Shown here in pieces: positions 16,214 through 25,441 of a stretch of DNA of 64,000 nucleotides. The notes under the pieces were generated by a model, which searched no databases, was not told the origin of the DNA, and was given only the letters and a program-made list of their open reading frames with translations. This DNA is from Cupriavidus alkaliphilus. GTDB lineage: Bacteria; Pseudomonadota; Gammaproteobacteria; Burkholderiales; Burkholderiaceae. Where the stretch lies: contig NZ_FMAD01000017.1 in the NCBI RefSeq assembly GCF_900094595.1, positions 1 to 64,000 of the forward strand. The letters run 5' to 3'. Every line of letters starts with the position of its first letter. The stretch's first letter is position 1. The translations under genes and the position numbers were made by a program.

Positions 16214-16266
16214 AAAAAAGGCCAAGGGCGGCGCTACCCTTTTGGCAGCGACCGCCCCTGGCCTTG
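16214..16266 (-). terminator. Terminator of the petABC operon
   Basis: On the minus strand a 14-bp stem (AAGGCCAAGGGCGG arm, one mismatch) is followed by six T. It lies 34 bases past the petC stop and separates petABC from sspA. Confidence 0.85.
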
Positions 16267-16299
16267 TCGGATCCGGGCCCGATCAGGCCCGTCACAGTT

Positions 16300-17043
16300 T
16301 TACTTCACGTCTTTCCAGTACGCCGCGTTCAGGCGCCAGGCGAACACGGTGAACACGCCCAGGAACAGCAGCACCCACACGCCCAGGCGCTTGCGGTGGT
16401 TCTGCGCGGGCTCGGCCATCCAGTCCAGGAAGCTGACGAGGTCGGCAGTCATCTGGTCGTACTCGACCTTGCTCAGCTTGCCCGGGCTCAGTTGCTCGAA
16501 GCCGGCGAACTTGTGCACCTTCTCGCCGTGTTCTTCCACTTCGGTGAACTTGGCGGCGCGCTGGCCCTGAAGTTCCCACAGCACGTGCGGCATGCCGACG
16601 CTCGGGAACACCAGGTTGTTCCAGCCGGTGGCACGGCTGTCGTCGCGGTAGAAGGTGCGCAGGTAGGTGTAGAGCCAGTCGTCGCCACGGGCGCGGGCGA
16701 TCACCGACAGGTCCGGCGGCTGCGCGCCGAAGAAGGCCTTGGCTTCCTTCGGCTGCATGGCGATGTTCATGGTCTCGCCCACCTTGTCCGCGGTGAACAG
16801 CAGGTTCTCGCGGATCTGGTCGTCGGTCAGGCCGATGTCCTTGAGCCGGTTGTAGCGCATCATCGATGCGCCGTGGCAGTTCAGGCAGTAGTTGACGAAC
16901 ACCTTGGCGCCGCGCTGCAGCGACGACAGGTCGGCGGTGTTCACCGGCGCCGGCTCGAGGGGGAAGCCCCCCTCGGATGCCATGGCGGGCGCGCCGGCAA
17001 TGCAGGCGCCGGCCAGCGCGAGGATCGAAAGCAGCTTTTTCAT
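16300..17043 (-). CDS. petC: Ubiquinol-cytochrome c reductase, cytochrome c1 subunit
   Basis: The product is 247 aa. A signal peptide (MKKLLSILALAGACIAGAPAMA) precedes the haem c site C53-LN-C56-H57. DLSVIARARG, DDWLYTYLRTFY and MPHVLWELQG are family motifs, and a single C-terminal anchor (VWVLLFLGVFTVFAW) holds it in the membrane with the haem in the periplasm. It passes electrons from the Rieske protein to soluble cytochrome c. It is third in the leftward petA-petB-petC operon and is followed by a strong terminator. Confidence 0.96.
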   Translation of the reverse strand: MKKLLSILALAGACIAGAPAMASEGGFPLEPAPVNTADLSSLQRGAKVFVNYCLNCHGASMMRYNRLKDIGLTDDQIRENLLFTADKVGETMNIAMQPKEAKAFFGAQPPDLSVIARARGDDWLYTYLRTFYRDDSRATGWNNLVFPSVGMPHVLWELQGQRAAKFTEVEEHGEKVHKFAGFEQLSPGKLSKVEYDQMTADLVSFLDWMAEPAQNHRKRLGVWVLLFLGVFTVFAWRLNAAYWKDVK

Positions 17044-17079
17044 CTTGTGTCCTTGTGCTCTTGTCGGGGTTCGCTTCGC

Positions 17080-18483
17080 TCAGTGCGGGTGGAACGTGAC
17101 ACGCTCCGGGACCGGCTTGAACTCGCCGACACGGCTCCACAGCGGCATGGTCAGGAAGAAGGCGAAGTACAGCAGCGTACCGAGCTGCGACACCTTCTCA
17201 CCAACCGGCGACGGCGGTTGCACGCCGAGATAGCCGAGCACCAGGAACACCACCACGAAGACGATCAGGATGGTCTTGTGGAAAGCGGGACGATAGCGGA
17301 TGGACTTGACCGGCGAGCAGTCGAGCCACGGCAGGAAGAACAGGATCACCACCGAGCCGCCCATCACCAGCACGCCCCAGAACTTGGCGTCGATGAAGTA
17401 GAAGCCCACGGCCAGGATCACCGCGATGGCGACGGCACCGATCTTCACCCGCGCATCCTTGCTGCGCAGGAACACCATGCCCAGCAGCAGCGCGAAGAAC
17501 ACCCACAGGATGGGGAGGAAGTTCGACGTGGTGGCGCGCAGCATCGAGTAGAACGGCGTGAAGTACCAGACCGGCGCGATGTGCGGCGGGGTCTTCAGCG
17601 GATCGGCCGGGAAGAAGTTGTTGGCTTCCAGGAAATAGCCGCCTACTTCGGGGAAGAAGAAGATCACGGCCGAGAACAGGATCAGGAAGCCGCCCACGCC
17701 GAGCAGGTCGTGCACCGAGTAGTAGGGGTGGAACGGGATGCCGTCCAGCGGGACACCGTTTTCGTCCTTCTTGGCCTTGATCTCGACGCCGTCCGGGTTG
17801 TTCGAACCCACTTCGTGCAGCGCGATGATGTGGGCGATCACCAGGCCCAGCAGCACCAGCGGCACGGCGATGACGTGGAACGAGAAGAAGCGGTTCAGGG
17901 TCGCGTCGCTGACCACGTAGTCACCGCGGATAAACAGCGACAGGTCCTGGCCGATCACCGGGATGGCCGAGAACAGGTTCACGATCACCTGGGCGCCCCA
18001 GTACGACATCTGGCCCCACGGCAGCAGGTAGCCCATGAAGGCTTCGGCCATCAGGCACAGGAAGATCAGGCAGCCGAAGATCCAGACCAGCTCGCGCGGC
18101 TTGCGATACGAACCGTACAGCAGGCCGCGGAACATGTGCAGGTAGACCACGACGAAGAAGGCCGAGGCGCCGGTCGAGTGCATGTAGCGCACCAGCCAGC
18201 CCCACGGGACTTCGCGCATGATGTATTCCACGCTGGCAAAGGCCACCGGAATGCCGGCGGCGTTCAGCGTGCCGTCCGGCTTGTAGTTCATCACCAGGAA
18301 GATCCCGGTGACGATCTGGATCACCAGCACCAGCAGCGCCAGCGAACCGAAGAAATACCAGAAGTTGAAGTTCTTCGGCGCGTAGTAGCGGGACAGGTGG
18401 TCTTCCCACAGCTGGGTCGCGGGAAAGCGGGCGTCGATCCAGCCCATCAGGCCGGTCGTCTTGACTTGTTTTTCGGCCGCCAT
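17080..18483 (-). CDS. petB: Ubiquinol-cytochrome c reductase, cytochrome b subunit
   Basis: The product is 467 aa with eight or more membrane spans. It is full length, of the non-split type (b6 and subunit IV joined). Typical motifs are VPWGWLVRYMHSTGASAFF, the MGYLLPWGQMSYWGA quinol-site region and FHPYYSVHDLLG. The haem-ligand histidines lie in the second and fourth helices. It carries the Qo and Qi sites of the bc1 complex. Its ATG lies two bases after the petA stop, so the two are translationally coupled. An open frame extends upstream inside petA but the MAAEKQ start fits the family. Confidence 0.96.
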   Translation of the reverse strand: MAAEKQVKTTGLMGWIDARFPATQLWEDHLSRYYAPKNFNFWYFFGSLALLVLVIQIVTGIFLVMNYKPDGTLNAAGIPVAFASVEYIMREVPWGWLVRYMHSTGASAFFVVVYLHMFRGLLYGSYRKPRELVWIFGCLIFLCLMAEAFMGYLLPWGQMSYWGAQVIVNLFSAIPVIGQDLSLFIRGDYVVSDATLNRFFSFHVIAVPLVLLGLVIAHIIALHEVGSNNPDGVEIKAKKDENGVPLDGIPFHPYYSVHDLLGVGGFLILFSAVIFFFPEVGGYFLEANNFFPADPLKTPPHIAPVWYFTPFYSMLRATTSNFLPILWVFFALLLGMVFLRSKDARVKIGAVAIAVILAVGFYFIDAKFWGVLVMGGSVVILFFLPWLDCSPVKSIRYRPAFHKTILIVFVVVFLVLGYLGVQPPSPVGEKVSQLGTLLYFAFFLTMPLWSRVGEFKPVPERVTFHPH

Positions 18484-18485
18484 GA

Positions 18486-19103
18486 TCAGGCTTCTCCTTT
18501 CTCGTCCTTGCCGATCACGATCTTGCTTTCGGACAGGAACTGGTAGGGGGGAACATCGAGATTCTGCGGAGCCGGCTTGTTCTTGAAGACGCGCCCGGCC
18601 AGGTCGAAGGTCGATCCGTGGCAGGGGCAAAGGAAACCGGGATCAGTGCCGAGCTGAGGATTGGCACCGGGGGCGAAGGGGCCCGAGGGGGAACAGCCAA
18701 GATGGGAACAGATGCCAACTACTACCAGCACGTCCTTGTGTTCCGGACGCGAACGGGTTTCGTTCTTGCAGTACTCGGGCGTCTGCATGGTGAACGGAAT
18801 ATCGGAATTGGGATCGGCCACTTCGCCGTCCGTCTTCTTCAGCGACGCCAGTTGCTCCTCCGTGCGCCGCATGATCCAGACCGGTTTGCCACGCCACTCG
18901 ACGGTCATCATCTCGCCCGGCTTCAGGGCGCCGATATCCGCCTCGACTGGAGCACCCGCGGCTTTGGCCTTCTCCGATGGTGCAAAGGTACTGACGAAAG
19001 GAACCGCTACCGCCACGCCTCCGACGCCGCCAGCGACGGATGTCGCGATCAACCAATTGCGGCGACCTTTATCCACGCTCTTCACGTCTTGCTGGTCACT
19101 CAT
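18486..19103 (-). CDS. petA: Ubiquinol-cytochrome c reductase, Rieske iron-sulfur subunit
   Basis: The product is 205 aa. An RR-containing N-terminal anchor (GRRNWLIATSVAGGVGG) suggests Tat export. The [2Fe-2S] ligands lie in CSHLGCSP and CPCHGSTFD, and GIC precedes the first box. It takes electrons from ubiquinol at the Qo site and swings to cytochrome c1. It is the first gene of petABC; the divergent mscL gene starts 214 bases away, and that gap should hold both promoters. The Tat genes that probably export it lie at 23.5-25.3 kb. Confidence 0.96.
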   Translation of the reverse strand: MSDQQDVKSVDKGRRNWLIATSVAGGVGGVAVAVPFVSTFAPSEKAKAAGAPVEADIGALKPGEMMTVEWRGKPVWIMRRTEEQLASLKKTDGEVADPNSDIPFTMQTPEYCKNETRSRPEHKDVLVVVGICSHLGCSPSGPFAPGANPQLGTDPGFLCPCHGSTFDLAGRVFKNKPAPQNLDVPPYQFLSESKIVIGKDEKGEA

Positions 19104-19317
19104 TCCAAACCCCAGGGGAAGTCAATTTAGATTTTGCGTCAACCATAAAGTGTACCTTAGAGACCTGCGCACTAGATAGGCAGAAAATGCCACGGCCTCG
19201 CGCGATTATCGGACATGCATCCCGGAAATCCGCCTCCACGCTTGATTTCCGGTGAGTGATGCGGCAGGCTTCCAGCTTGAAACCGTTCACCCATCGCCAC
19301 AAGAAGGAGAACCCCCC

Positions 19318-19743
19318 ATGGGCATGATCTCGGAATTCAGAACCTTCGCCGTACGCGGCAACGTCATCGACCTGGCGGTCGGTGTGATCATTGGCGCGGC
19401 CTTCGGCAAGATCGTGGATTCCGTGGTCAACGACCTGATCATGCCGTTGGTGGGCCGGGTTGTGGGCAAGCTGGATTTCTCCAGCATGTTCATTGTTCTG
19501 GCGGATCCCCCTCCGGGGACACCGCTGACGCTCGATGCCCTGAAGAAGGCCGGCGTACCGGTATTTGCCTATGGCAATTTCCTGACCATCGTTGTCAACT
19601 TCATCATCCTGGCCTTCATCATCTTTCTGATGGTGCGTGCCTTCAACCGCATGCGCGCCGCGGAACCGCCGCCGCCGCCCGCCGCTCCGCCCGAGGAAGT
19701 CGCGCTGCTGCGAGAAATCCGCGACAGCCTGAAGACCCGCTGA
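19318..19743 (+). CDS. mscL: Large-conductance mechanosensitive channel MscL
   Basis: The product is 141 aa. [26 protein letters not shown] holds the N-terminal helix and pore-lining first span. The second span is [21 protein letters not shown], followed by a Pro-rich linker and an [13 protein letters not shown] cytoplasmic helix. The pentamer opens on membrane stretch to release solutes in osmotic downshock. AAGAAGGAGA lies seven bases before the ATG. A bidirectional terminator follows at 19761. Confidence 0.96.
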   Translation: MGMISEFRTFAVRGNVIDLAVGVIIGAAFGKIVDSVVNDLIMPLVGRVVGKLDFSSMFIVLADPPPGTPLTLDALKKAGVPVFAYGNFLTIVVNFIILAFIIFLMVRAFNRMRAAEPPPPPAAPPEEVALLREIRDSLKTR

Positions 19744-19760
19744 TTCGAATCCCGAACGAT

Positions 19761-19790
19761 AAAACGGCCCCGCTGGGGCCGTTTTGTTTT
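19761..19790. terminator. Bidirectional terminator between mscL and the NIF3-family gene
   Basis: An 11-bp stem AAAACGGCCCC/GGGGCCGTTTT with loop GCT is flanked by A-rich and T-rich arms, so it works for both convergent genes. Confidence 0.85.
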
Positions 19791-19798
19791 TTGTCAGA

Positions 19799-20545
19799 TC
19801 AGACCGGATTCGGAATATCGATAAAGGTATGGCGCAGGCCAAAGCGTTCGGCCACATGCTCGCCCAGCGAGCGGATGCCATAGCGCTCGGTCGCGTGATG
19901 GCCCGCCGCCAGATAGGCCACGCCGCTCTCGCGCGCCAGGTGCGTGGTCTGTTCCGAGACTTCGCCGCTCAGATAGGCGTCGACGCCGGCAGCCACCGCG
20001 GCATCGAAATACCCCTGCGCCCCGCCCGTGCACCAGCCAACGGTGCGGATCATCTGCTCCGGAGCGCCGATCGCCAGCGGCTCCCTCCCGAGCACGCCGC
20101 CGACATGCGCAGCCAGCGCGGCGAGCGGCATCGGCGCGGGCAGCGTGCCGGTCCAGCCCAGCTGGTCGTCGCTGAAGCGGCCGGTGGGCGTGAAACCGAG
20201 CTGCAGGCCAAGTTGCGCGTTATTGCCGAATTCCGGGTGATTATCCAGGGGCAGATGGTAGGCGAACAGATTTATATCGGCCCCGAGCAGGCGCTTCAGG
20301 CGCGCGTGCTTCTGCCCCACCACGCGCGCATCCTCGTTTTTCCAGAAATAGCCGTGATGCACGAGGATGGCGTCGGCGCCCGCCTCGACCGCGGCATCGA
20401 CCAGCGCCAGGCTTGCCGTCACCCCGGTCACCACATGTGTGATCTCCGAGCGACCTTGCACTTGCAGCCCGTTGGGACAATAGTCCTTGTAGCGGGAAAC
20501 TTCCAACAGGCCGTTCAAGTACAATTCAAGCTCTTTTGTTTTCAT
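19799..20545 (-). CDS. NIF3-like dinuclear metal centre protein (YbgI family)
   Basis: The product is 248 aa, the size of bacterial NIF3 proteins without the inserted PII-like domain. Metal-site motifs are [17 protein letters not shown] and the C-terminal [18 protein letters not shown] and YLSGEVSEQ are further hallmarks. The family forms toroid hexamers; GTP cyclohydrolase type 1-like activity and other roles have been suggested, but the physiological function is unsettled. Its start codon is only 20 bases from the start of the divergent protease gene. Confidence 0.93.
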   Translation of the reverse strand: MKTKELELYLNGLLEVSRYKDYCPNGLQVQGRSEITHVVTGVTASLALVDAAVEAGADAILVHHGYFWKNEDARVVGQKHARLKRLLGADINLFAYHLPLDNHPEFGNNAQLGLQLGFTPTGRFSDDQLGWTGTLPAPMPLAALAAHVGGVLGREPLAIGAPEQMIRTVGWCTGGAQGYFDAAVAAGVDAYLSGEVSEQTTHLARESGVAYLAAGHHATERYGIRSLGEHVAERFGLRHTFIDIPNPV

Positions 20546-20565
20546 TTTCTGCTCAAAACTCCAAT

Positions 20566-21759
20566 ATGTTGCGGCGCTTTTGGCTGTTCTTTGCCCAGGC
20601 TGTCACCGTCGTGCTGGCGGTCTGGTTCGTCGTGGCAACGCTCAAGCCTGAATGGCTGCAGAGGGGGCGCGTCGCGGTCCAATCCGGCTCGCCCATCGTG
20701 GCGCTCAAGGAGGTCGTGCCCAACGTGTCCGGTCCTGCGGCGGAAGGGTCATACAGCGAAGCCGCCCAGCTCGCCATGCCGGCGGTGGTCAATATCTTTA
20801 CCAGCAAGAACGGCAACAAGCGCTCGCCCAATCCGCAGGCCGAGGATCCGTGGTTCCGCTTCTTCTTCGGCGACCGCCTGCCTGAGCGGCAGGAGCCGGT
20901 TTCGAGCCTGGGGTCGGGCGTCATTGTCAGCGCCGAAGGTTACATTCTAACCAACCACCACGTGGTCGATGGCGCCGACGAGATCGAGATCGCGCTGACG
21001 GACGGCCGCAAGGCCAATGCCAAGGTGGTCGGCTCCGACCCCGAAACCGACCTGGCCGTGCTGAAGGTGACGCTCAAGGACCTGCCCGCGATCACCCTGG
21101 GTCGGCTCGAGAACGTGAAGGTCGGCGATGTGGTGCTGGCCATCGGCAACCCGTTCGGCGTGGGCCAGACCGTGACGATGGGCATCGTGTCCGCGCTGGG
21201 CCGCAGCCACCTGGGCATCAACACCTTCGAGAACTTCATCCAGACCGATGCCGCGATCAACCCCGGTAACTCGGGCGGCGCGCTGGTCGATGCGCAGGGC
21301 AACCTGCTGGGCATCAACACGGCGATCTATTCGCGCTCGGGCGGCTCGCTAGGTATCGGCTTCGCCATCCCGGTATCGACGGCCAAGCAGGTGATGGAGT
21401 CGATTATCTCGACCGGCAGCGTGACGCGCGGCTGGATCGGCGTCGAGCCGCAGGACATGACGCCGGAGATTGCCGAATCGTTCGGGCTCGATGCCAAGGA
21501 AGGCGCACTGATTGCCGCCGTGGTCCAGGGCGGCCCGGCCGACAAGGCTGGCGTGCGGCCCGGCGACGTGCTGACCAAGGTGGATGGCTTGTCGATCACC
21601 GATACCACGGCGCTGCTCAATGCCATTGCGCAGCTCAAGCCCGGCGTGGACATCAAGATGACGGTGATCCGCCGCGGCAAGCCGACGGACCTGACGGTTA
21701 CCATCGGCAAGCGGCCTCCCCCGCCGCGCCGCTCGCTGCCGTTTGAAGAGGAAGAATAA
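20566..21759 (+). CDS. DegS/DegQ-type periplasmic serine protease (S1C, one PDZ domain)
   Basis: The product is 397 aa. One N-terminal membrane anchor ([20 protein letters not shown]) is followed by the trypsin-like domain with H132 (TNHHVV), D162 ([10 protein letters not shown]) and S236 (NPGNSGGAL). A single PDZ domain ([28 protein letters not shown]) ends the protein. An uncleaved anchor with one PDZ is the DegS/AlgW layout, known for stress-triggered cleavage of an anti-sigma factor; general quality control is the alternative. The start MLRRFW was chosen over an upstream frame overlapping the divergent gene. A clear terminator follows. Confidence 0.93.
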   Translation: MLRRFWLFFAQAVTVVLAVWFVVATLKPEWLQRGRVAVQSGSPIVALKEVVPNVSGPAAEGSYSEAAQLAMPAVVNIFTSKNGNKRSPNPQAEDPWFRFFFGDRLPERQEPVSSLGSGVIVSAEGYILTNHHVVDGADEIEIALTDGRKANAKVVGSDPETDLAVLKVTLKDLPAITLGRLENVKVGDVVLAIGNPFGVGQTVTMGIVSALGRSHLGINTFENFIQTDAAINPGNSGGALVDAQGNLLGINTAIYSRSGGSLGIGFAIPVSTAKQVMESIISTGSVTRGWIGVEPQDMTPEIAESFGLDAKEGALIAAVVQGGPADKAGVRPGDVLTKVDGLSITDTTALLNAIAQLKPGVDIKMTVIRRGKPTDLTVTIGKRPPPPRRSLPFEEEE

Positions 21760-21788
21760 CGCCGGCGTCGCCAGTGCCGGAGTAAGCA

Positions 21789-21817
21789 AAACCCGCCAGC
21801 GATGGCGGGTTTTTTTA
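21789..21817 (+). terminator. Terminator of the S1C protease gene
   Basis: An 8-bp stem ACCCGCCA/TGGCGGGT with loop GCGA is followed by six more T, 31 bases past the stop. Confidence 0.85.
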
Positions 21818-22118
21818 TGGCTGCCGACGCCTGCCGGCTCTTGGGGTGGCGGCAAGATCGGGACGTCGGCTTGCGTCCGGATTCGCCAGCGCGACCGAGT
21901 CCTGCCTGACGGCACCAGCTGCTACCCCGGAAACCAGGCCTCGTTCGTCCTGGCGTTAGCTGGCGTGCCGATTGTCGCGGCGGCCTCTATCCGGCTGCCA
22001 GGCGTGCGCGGAAGTCGGGGGCATCGCAGCAGCCAGGACAACCGCGTGCCGGCTCATATGGCGCATGACACAGGGTATTAGTCGCTCGCGCATTTCCCCG
22101 CCGCCTCGTCGTACAAAG
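21818..22118. other. Intergenic stretch between two convergent terminators
   Basis: About 300 bases between the protease terminator and the porin terminator. No gene, RNA or repeat was recognised. Confidence 0.4.
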
Positions 22119-22154
22119 AAAACGCCGGCATCCTTGCGGATACCGGCGTTTTTC
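22119..22154 (-). terminator. Terminator of the porin gene
   Basis: The stem AAAACGCCGGCA/TACCGGCGTTTTT with a 10-base loop lies 36 bases past the porin stop on the minus strand and ends in an AT-rich tract. Confidence 0.75.
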
Positions 22155-22189
22155 AAGCCAACCTGATGCGGGCTTGCACCCGCGTCAAA

Positions 22190-23284
22190 TTAGAACTTGT
22201 GACGCAGACCAACCACAGCACCGAACTGGTCCTTGCCTGCTTGCACGGTGTTGAAGCCGTTCACGCCCAGCAGCGAACCGTTGTCGTTCAGAGCGTACGA
22301 CAGCGAGGTGTACACGTCGGTACGCTTCGACAGCGCGTAGTCGGCGGTCACGACGAATTGCCACGGATCCGCATCGCTCTTGCGGAAGTCTTGGTAGTAC
22401 GCAGCGCCCGACAGCGAGAACGCCGGGGTCAGCTGGTAACCCAGACCCAGCCAGTACAGGTTGGAGGTACCGTTGATGGCACCCGGGTTGGCGGTCGTAG
22501 CGACCTGGCCCGGCAGGCTTGCGCCGTCGGCAGCCTTGGCCCAACGGTAGCCAGCGTAGACCTTGGCCGGGCCGAAGGCATAGTTGGCACCCACGGTGGC
22601 GCGGCGGATACGCTGACCGCTCTGGTCAACGGTGACACCACCAACGGTACCCGTGGTACCGTGGGCTTCGTCATAGGCAGCACCAACCGAGAACGGGCCG
22701 GCTGCGTAGTTCAGCATGGCGCCGTACTCTTGGCCGCGGCGGAAGGCGCCGGCGACTTCTTGGCCGTTGTTGTTGAAGCTGTAGAAGGCCGAGGCGGTCA
22801 GGCCACCGAACTTGCCGATGTACTTGACGGTGTTGTCAGCGCGCGAAGCGAAAGCGGCGTCCTGAGCCAGGATACCGTAGCGCGACGAGATGGCCATCGG
22901 GTCATAGATCAGACCGAAGTCATAGAAGGCGGTCTGTTGACGGCCCAGCAGCAGCGAACCGAAGTTGCTTTGCAGACCGACGTAGGCTTGACGACCGAAC
23001 AGACGACCACCTTGGGCCGAACGACCGTCATCCAGGTCGAAACCGCTTTCCAGGACGAACACGCCCTTCAGACCGCCACCCAGGTCTTCCACGCCACGCA
23101 GGCCCCAGCGCGAACCGGACTGGTTACCCGACGACATGCGGAACAGATCGTCGCCGGCAGCGTTGGCCTTGCTGACGTATTCGAGGCCGACGTCAGCCAC
23201 GCCGTACAGGGTCACGCTCGACTGGGCATACGCGCCACCAGCGGCCAGAGCGGCGACGGCAGCAGCAAACAGTTTCATCTTCAT
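22190..23284 (-). CDS. Gram-negative trimeric porin (Burkholderiales Omp32/OpcP type)
   Basis: The product is 364 aa. The signal peptide MKMKLFAAAVAALAAGGAYAQ is followed by the mature start SSVTLYGVADVGLEYV, which is almost universal in this porin family. GSRWGLRGVEDLGGGLKGVF, RQAYVGLQSNFGSLLLGRQ and the closing GLRHKF (terminal Phe for Bam recognition) complete the pattern of a 16-strand barrel. It allows diffusion of small anionic or polar solutes. A plausible promoter lies about 85 bases upstream. It sits alone between the protease gene and tatC. Its codon use is strongly biased, as expected of an abundant protein. Confidence 0.95.
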   Translation of the reverse strand: MKMKLFAAAVAALAAGGAYAQSSVTLYGVADVGLEYVSKANAAGDDLFRMSSGNQSGSRWGLRGVEDLGGGLKGVFVLESGFDLDDGRSAQGGRLFGRQAYVGLQSNFGSLLLGRQQTAFYDFGLIYDPMAISSRYGILAQDAAFASRADNTVKYIGKFGGLTASAFYSFNNNGQEVAGAFRRGQEYGAMLNYAAGPFSVGAAYDEAHGTTGTVGGVTVDQSGQRIRRATVGANYAFGPAKVYAGYRWAKAADGASLPGQVATTANPGAINGTSNLYWLGLGYQLTPAFSLSGAAYYQDFRKSDADPWQFVVTADYALSKRTDVYTSLSYALNDNGSLLGVNGFNTVQAGKDQFGAVVGLRHKF

Positions 23285-23368
23285 ATCGACACTTTCCTTG
23301 TCAACTGATTGGGAAATCTTGGTTGCCCAAGTGCTTGGGCGACGCATTTACATTCACGTCTGCTGCGT

Positions 23369-23398
23369 ATTATGTGCCAGCCCCCCCGGCCGTCAGAA
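23369..23398 (-). promoter_or_regulatory. Possible sigma-70 promoter of the porin gene
   Basis: Read on the minus strand, TTCTGA (-35) and CATAAT (-10) are separated by 18 bases, about 85 bases before the start codon. Confidence 0.4.
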
Positions 23399-23517
23399 GG
23401 CTTTTTCGGCGTAAACCATGCTTACTGGCGTTTTTTGTTGTCGGGGAGCAACAGGAATGCGGGCAAAAATCCCCATTTTGGTGCAAACGAGCACCCCAGC
23501 CTGCGAAAAAGCCTGCC

Positions 23518-24324
23518 TCAGCGCGATTCGTCCGGCTGAGTTTCTGCGGAAGTGGCCTCCTCGGCTGCCGGTCGGCCGACAAACCGCGCCAGGATCAGGC
23601 CGAGTTCGTAGAGAGCCACGAGAGGAACCGCGAGAAGCAGTTGCGACAGCACGTCCGGCGGCGTGACGATGGCGGCGATGATGAAGGCCCCGACGATCAC
23701 ATAGGGGCGGATCTGCTTGAGCTTTTCCAGTTCCACCACGCCGAACCGAACCAGCACGATCACCACCACCGGCACTTCGAAGGTAATGCCGAAGGCCAGG
23801 AAGGTGGTCATGGCGAAGCTGAGGTATTTGTCGATGTCGGTGGACATCTCCGCCCCCAGCGGCGCGTTGTAGTGGGCCATGAAATGGAACACCGTGGGGA
23901 ACACCAGAAAATAGGCAAACGCCACGCCGCACAGGAACAGGAAATAGCTGCTCGATACCAGCGGCAGGATCAGGCGCTTCTCATGCTGGTAAAGGCCGGG
24001 CGCGACAAATTGCCAGACCTGGTACAGCACCCATGGCAGCGCGATCAGGAACGCCACCAGCAAGGTCACCTTCATTGGCACGAAGAACGAGCCGGTCACG
24101 TCCGTGACGATCATCTTGCCGCCCTTGGGCAGTGATTCCATCAGCGGCGCGGAGAACAGGTTGAAGATGACCGGCGCCCAGTAGACCAGCGAGACGAACA
24201 CCAGGATGATGCCGGCCACCGCCTTGACCAGTCGCTGGCGCAACTCGATCAGGTGGGAGATGAAGGTTTCCTGCTGCGACTCGTCTTGCGGGTCTTGGGG
24301 ATCGGAGGACCTGGTGTCGCTCAT
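23518..24324 (-). CDS. tatC: Sec-independent translocase subunit TatC
   Basis: The product is 268 aa with six membrane spans. QETFISHLIELRQRLVKAV is the conserved N-terminal signal-binding region, and the FYAPGLYxxEK-equivalent VAPGLYQHEKRL and TPPDVLSQLLLAVPLVALYELG are TatC hallmarks. TatC with TatB recognises the twin-arginine leader of folded cargo, here probably including the Rieske protein and perhaps the DctP protein at 3.6 kb. It is last of tatABC, 124 bases after tatB. Confidence 0.96.
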   Translation of the reverse strand: MSDTRSSDPQDPQDESQQETFISHLIELRQRLVKAVAGIILVFVSLVYWAPVIFNLFSAPLMESLPKGGKMIVTDVTGSFFVPMKVTLLVAFLIALPWVLYQVWQFVAPGLYQHEKRLILPLVSSSYFLFLCGVAFAYFLVFPTVFHFMAHYNAPLGAEMSTDIDKYLSFAMTTFLAFGITFEVPVVVIVLVRFGVVELEKLKQIRPYVIVGAFIIAAIVTPPDVLSQLLLAVPLVALYELGLILARFVGRPAAEEATSAETQPDESR

Positions 24325-24448
24325 GGCGTGAACCGCTCAGCCGCGAGGGCTGGCAAGTGGATCGATGAAACCGCAACGTGGCGGCGTGAGGAGGCGGACA
24401 CAACGACAGCGGCCACGGCGGCCGGCAGGAGTTCGCCGCGCGCCATGC

Positions 24449-24970
24449 TTATTCGAAGAAGGAACGGGAGGGCCGGCTCGCCGGCCGGTGCCGCTTGACG
24501 CGCGCCGCGCCCGACTGCACCCAGACGCGGACATTGTGCTGGCGCTTGAACCACAGCGGACGCGCGCCCTGCTTGACGCGCCAGCTCTTGCGCCCGTTGT
24601 GCGCCTTGTGCGCCGCGTCCCAGCTGGGCACGAAGCCGCCGCCCGCGTCGCTGCTGCCGCCTGGGCCGGAGGCTGCGCCGGTTTCGGCGCCGCCGAGCGC
24701 TTCGTTGAGCGCCTGGGTCTGCTCGCTGACTTCTTTGTGGATGGTGCGCTCGACATCGCGCGCGGCGTCCTCGAATTCCGTGCGCATCTTGCGCAGTTCT
24801 TCCAGTTCCACCTCGCGGCTGACTTCGGCCTTGACGTCACTGATATAGCGCTGCGCACGGCCGACCAGCGCGCCTACCGTGCGCGCGACCTTGGGCAGCC
24901 GTTCGGGACCGATCACGATCAGTGCCACGGCGCCGATCAGCGCCAGCTTGGAAATGCCGAGATCAATCAT
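24449..24970 (-). CDS. tatB: Sec-independent translocase subunit TatB
   Basis: The product is 173 aa. One N-terminal span and hinge (MIDLGISKLALIGAVALIVIGPERLP) is followed by an amphipathic helix (KVARTVGALVGRAQRYISDV). A long charged helix and a Gly/Ser-rich, basic C-terminal tail complete it; the tail is variable in this family. TatB pairs with TatC in the receptor complex. It lies between tatA and tatC in the same orientation. Confidence 0.95.
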   Translation of the reverse strand: MIDLGISKLALIGAVALIVIGPERLPKVARTVGALVGRAQRYISDVKAEVSREVELEELRKMRTEFEDAARDVERTIHKEVSEQTQALNEALGGAETGAASGPGGSSDAGGGFVPSWDAAHKAHNGRKSWRVKQGARPLWFKRQHNVRVWVQSGAARVKRHRPASRPSRSFFE

Positions 24971-25063
24971 GCGGACACATCATGCGGACAACATGCGGAA
25001 TGGCGCAGGCGCGCAACGACACGCGCAGCGAGGTTTGCGTGGAAGGGAGGGCACACCGCCGGC

Positions 25064-25294
25064 TTATTGCTGGCGGGTCTTTTCCTTGGCGTCGACGTCG
25101 ATGGTGGTGGAATCGCGCAGTTCCTTGGACGCGCCCGGCTGGGCCGCCTTGTCCTCGCCGTCCTTCATGCCGTCCTTGAAGCCCTTGACCGCGCCGCCCA
25201 GGTCCTGGCCGATATTGCGCAGCTTCTTGGTGCCGAACACCAGCATGACGATCACCAGCACGATCAGCCAGTGCCAAATGCTAAACGAACCCAT
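25064..25294 (-). CDS. tatA: Sec-independent translocase subunit TatA
   Basis: The product is 76 aa. One span ([17 protein letters not shown]) is followed by the [22 protein letters not shown] amphipathic helix and an acidic tail, as usual. TatA polymerises to form the passage for folded proteins. The start MGSFSIW fits the family; a longer in-frame opening from 25324 does not. It leads the tatABC group, 147 bases after hinT. Confidence 0.95.
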   Translation of the reverse strand: MGSFSIWHWLIVLVIVMLVFGTKKLRNIGQDLGGAVKGFKDGMKDGEDKAAQPGASKELRDSTTIDVDAKEKTRQQ

Positions 25295-25441
25295 CTCTTG
25301 CTCCTGATGCAGCCGCGGGCGCAATCATTGATGCCCGGACCCGTTGTTCCGTCCCGTGATGGCCGCGCCGGGCGACGGTTGCCGGCGCAGCTTCTGCCCG
25401 GGCGTTGCCGCCGCGGACACTCCCCTGCCAAGGCTGCCCGG

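Noticed and set aside
16264-18546. A 760-codon open frame antisense to petC and petB
   Set aside because: It crosses two real genes and has no recognisable domain.
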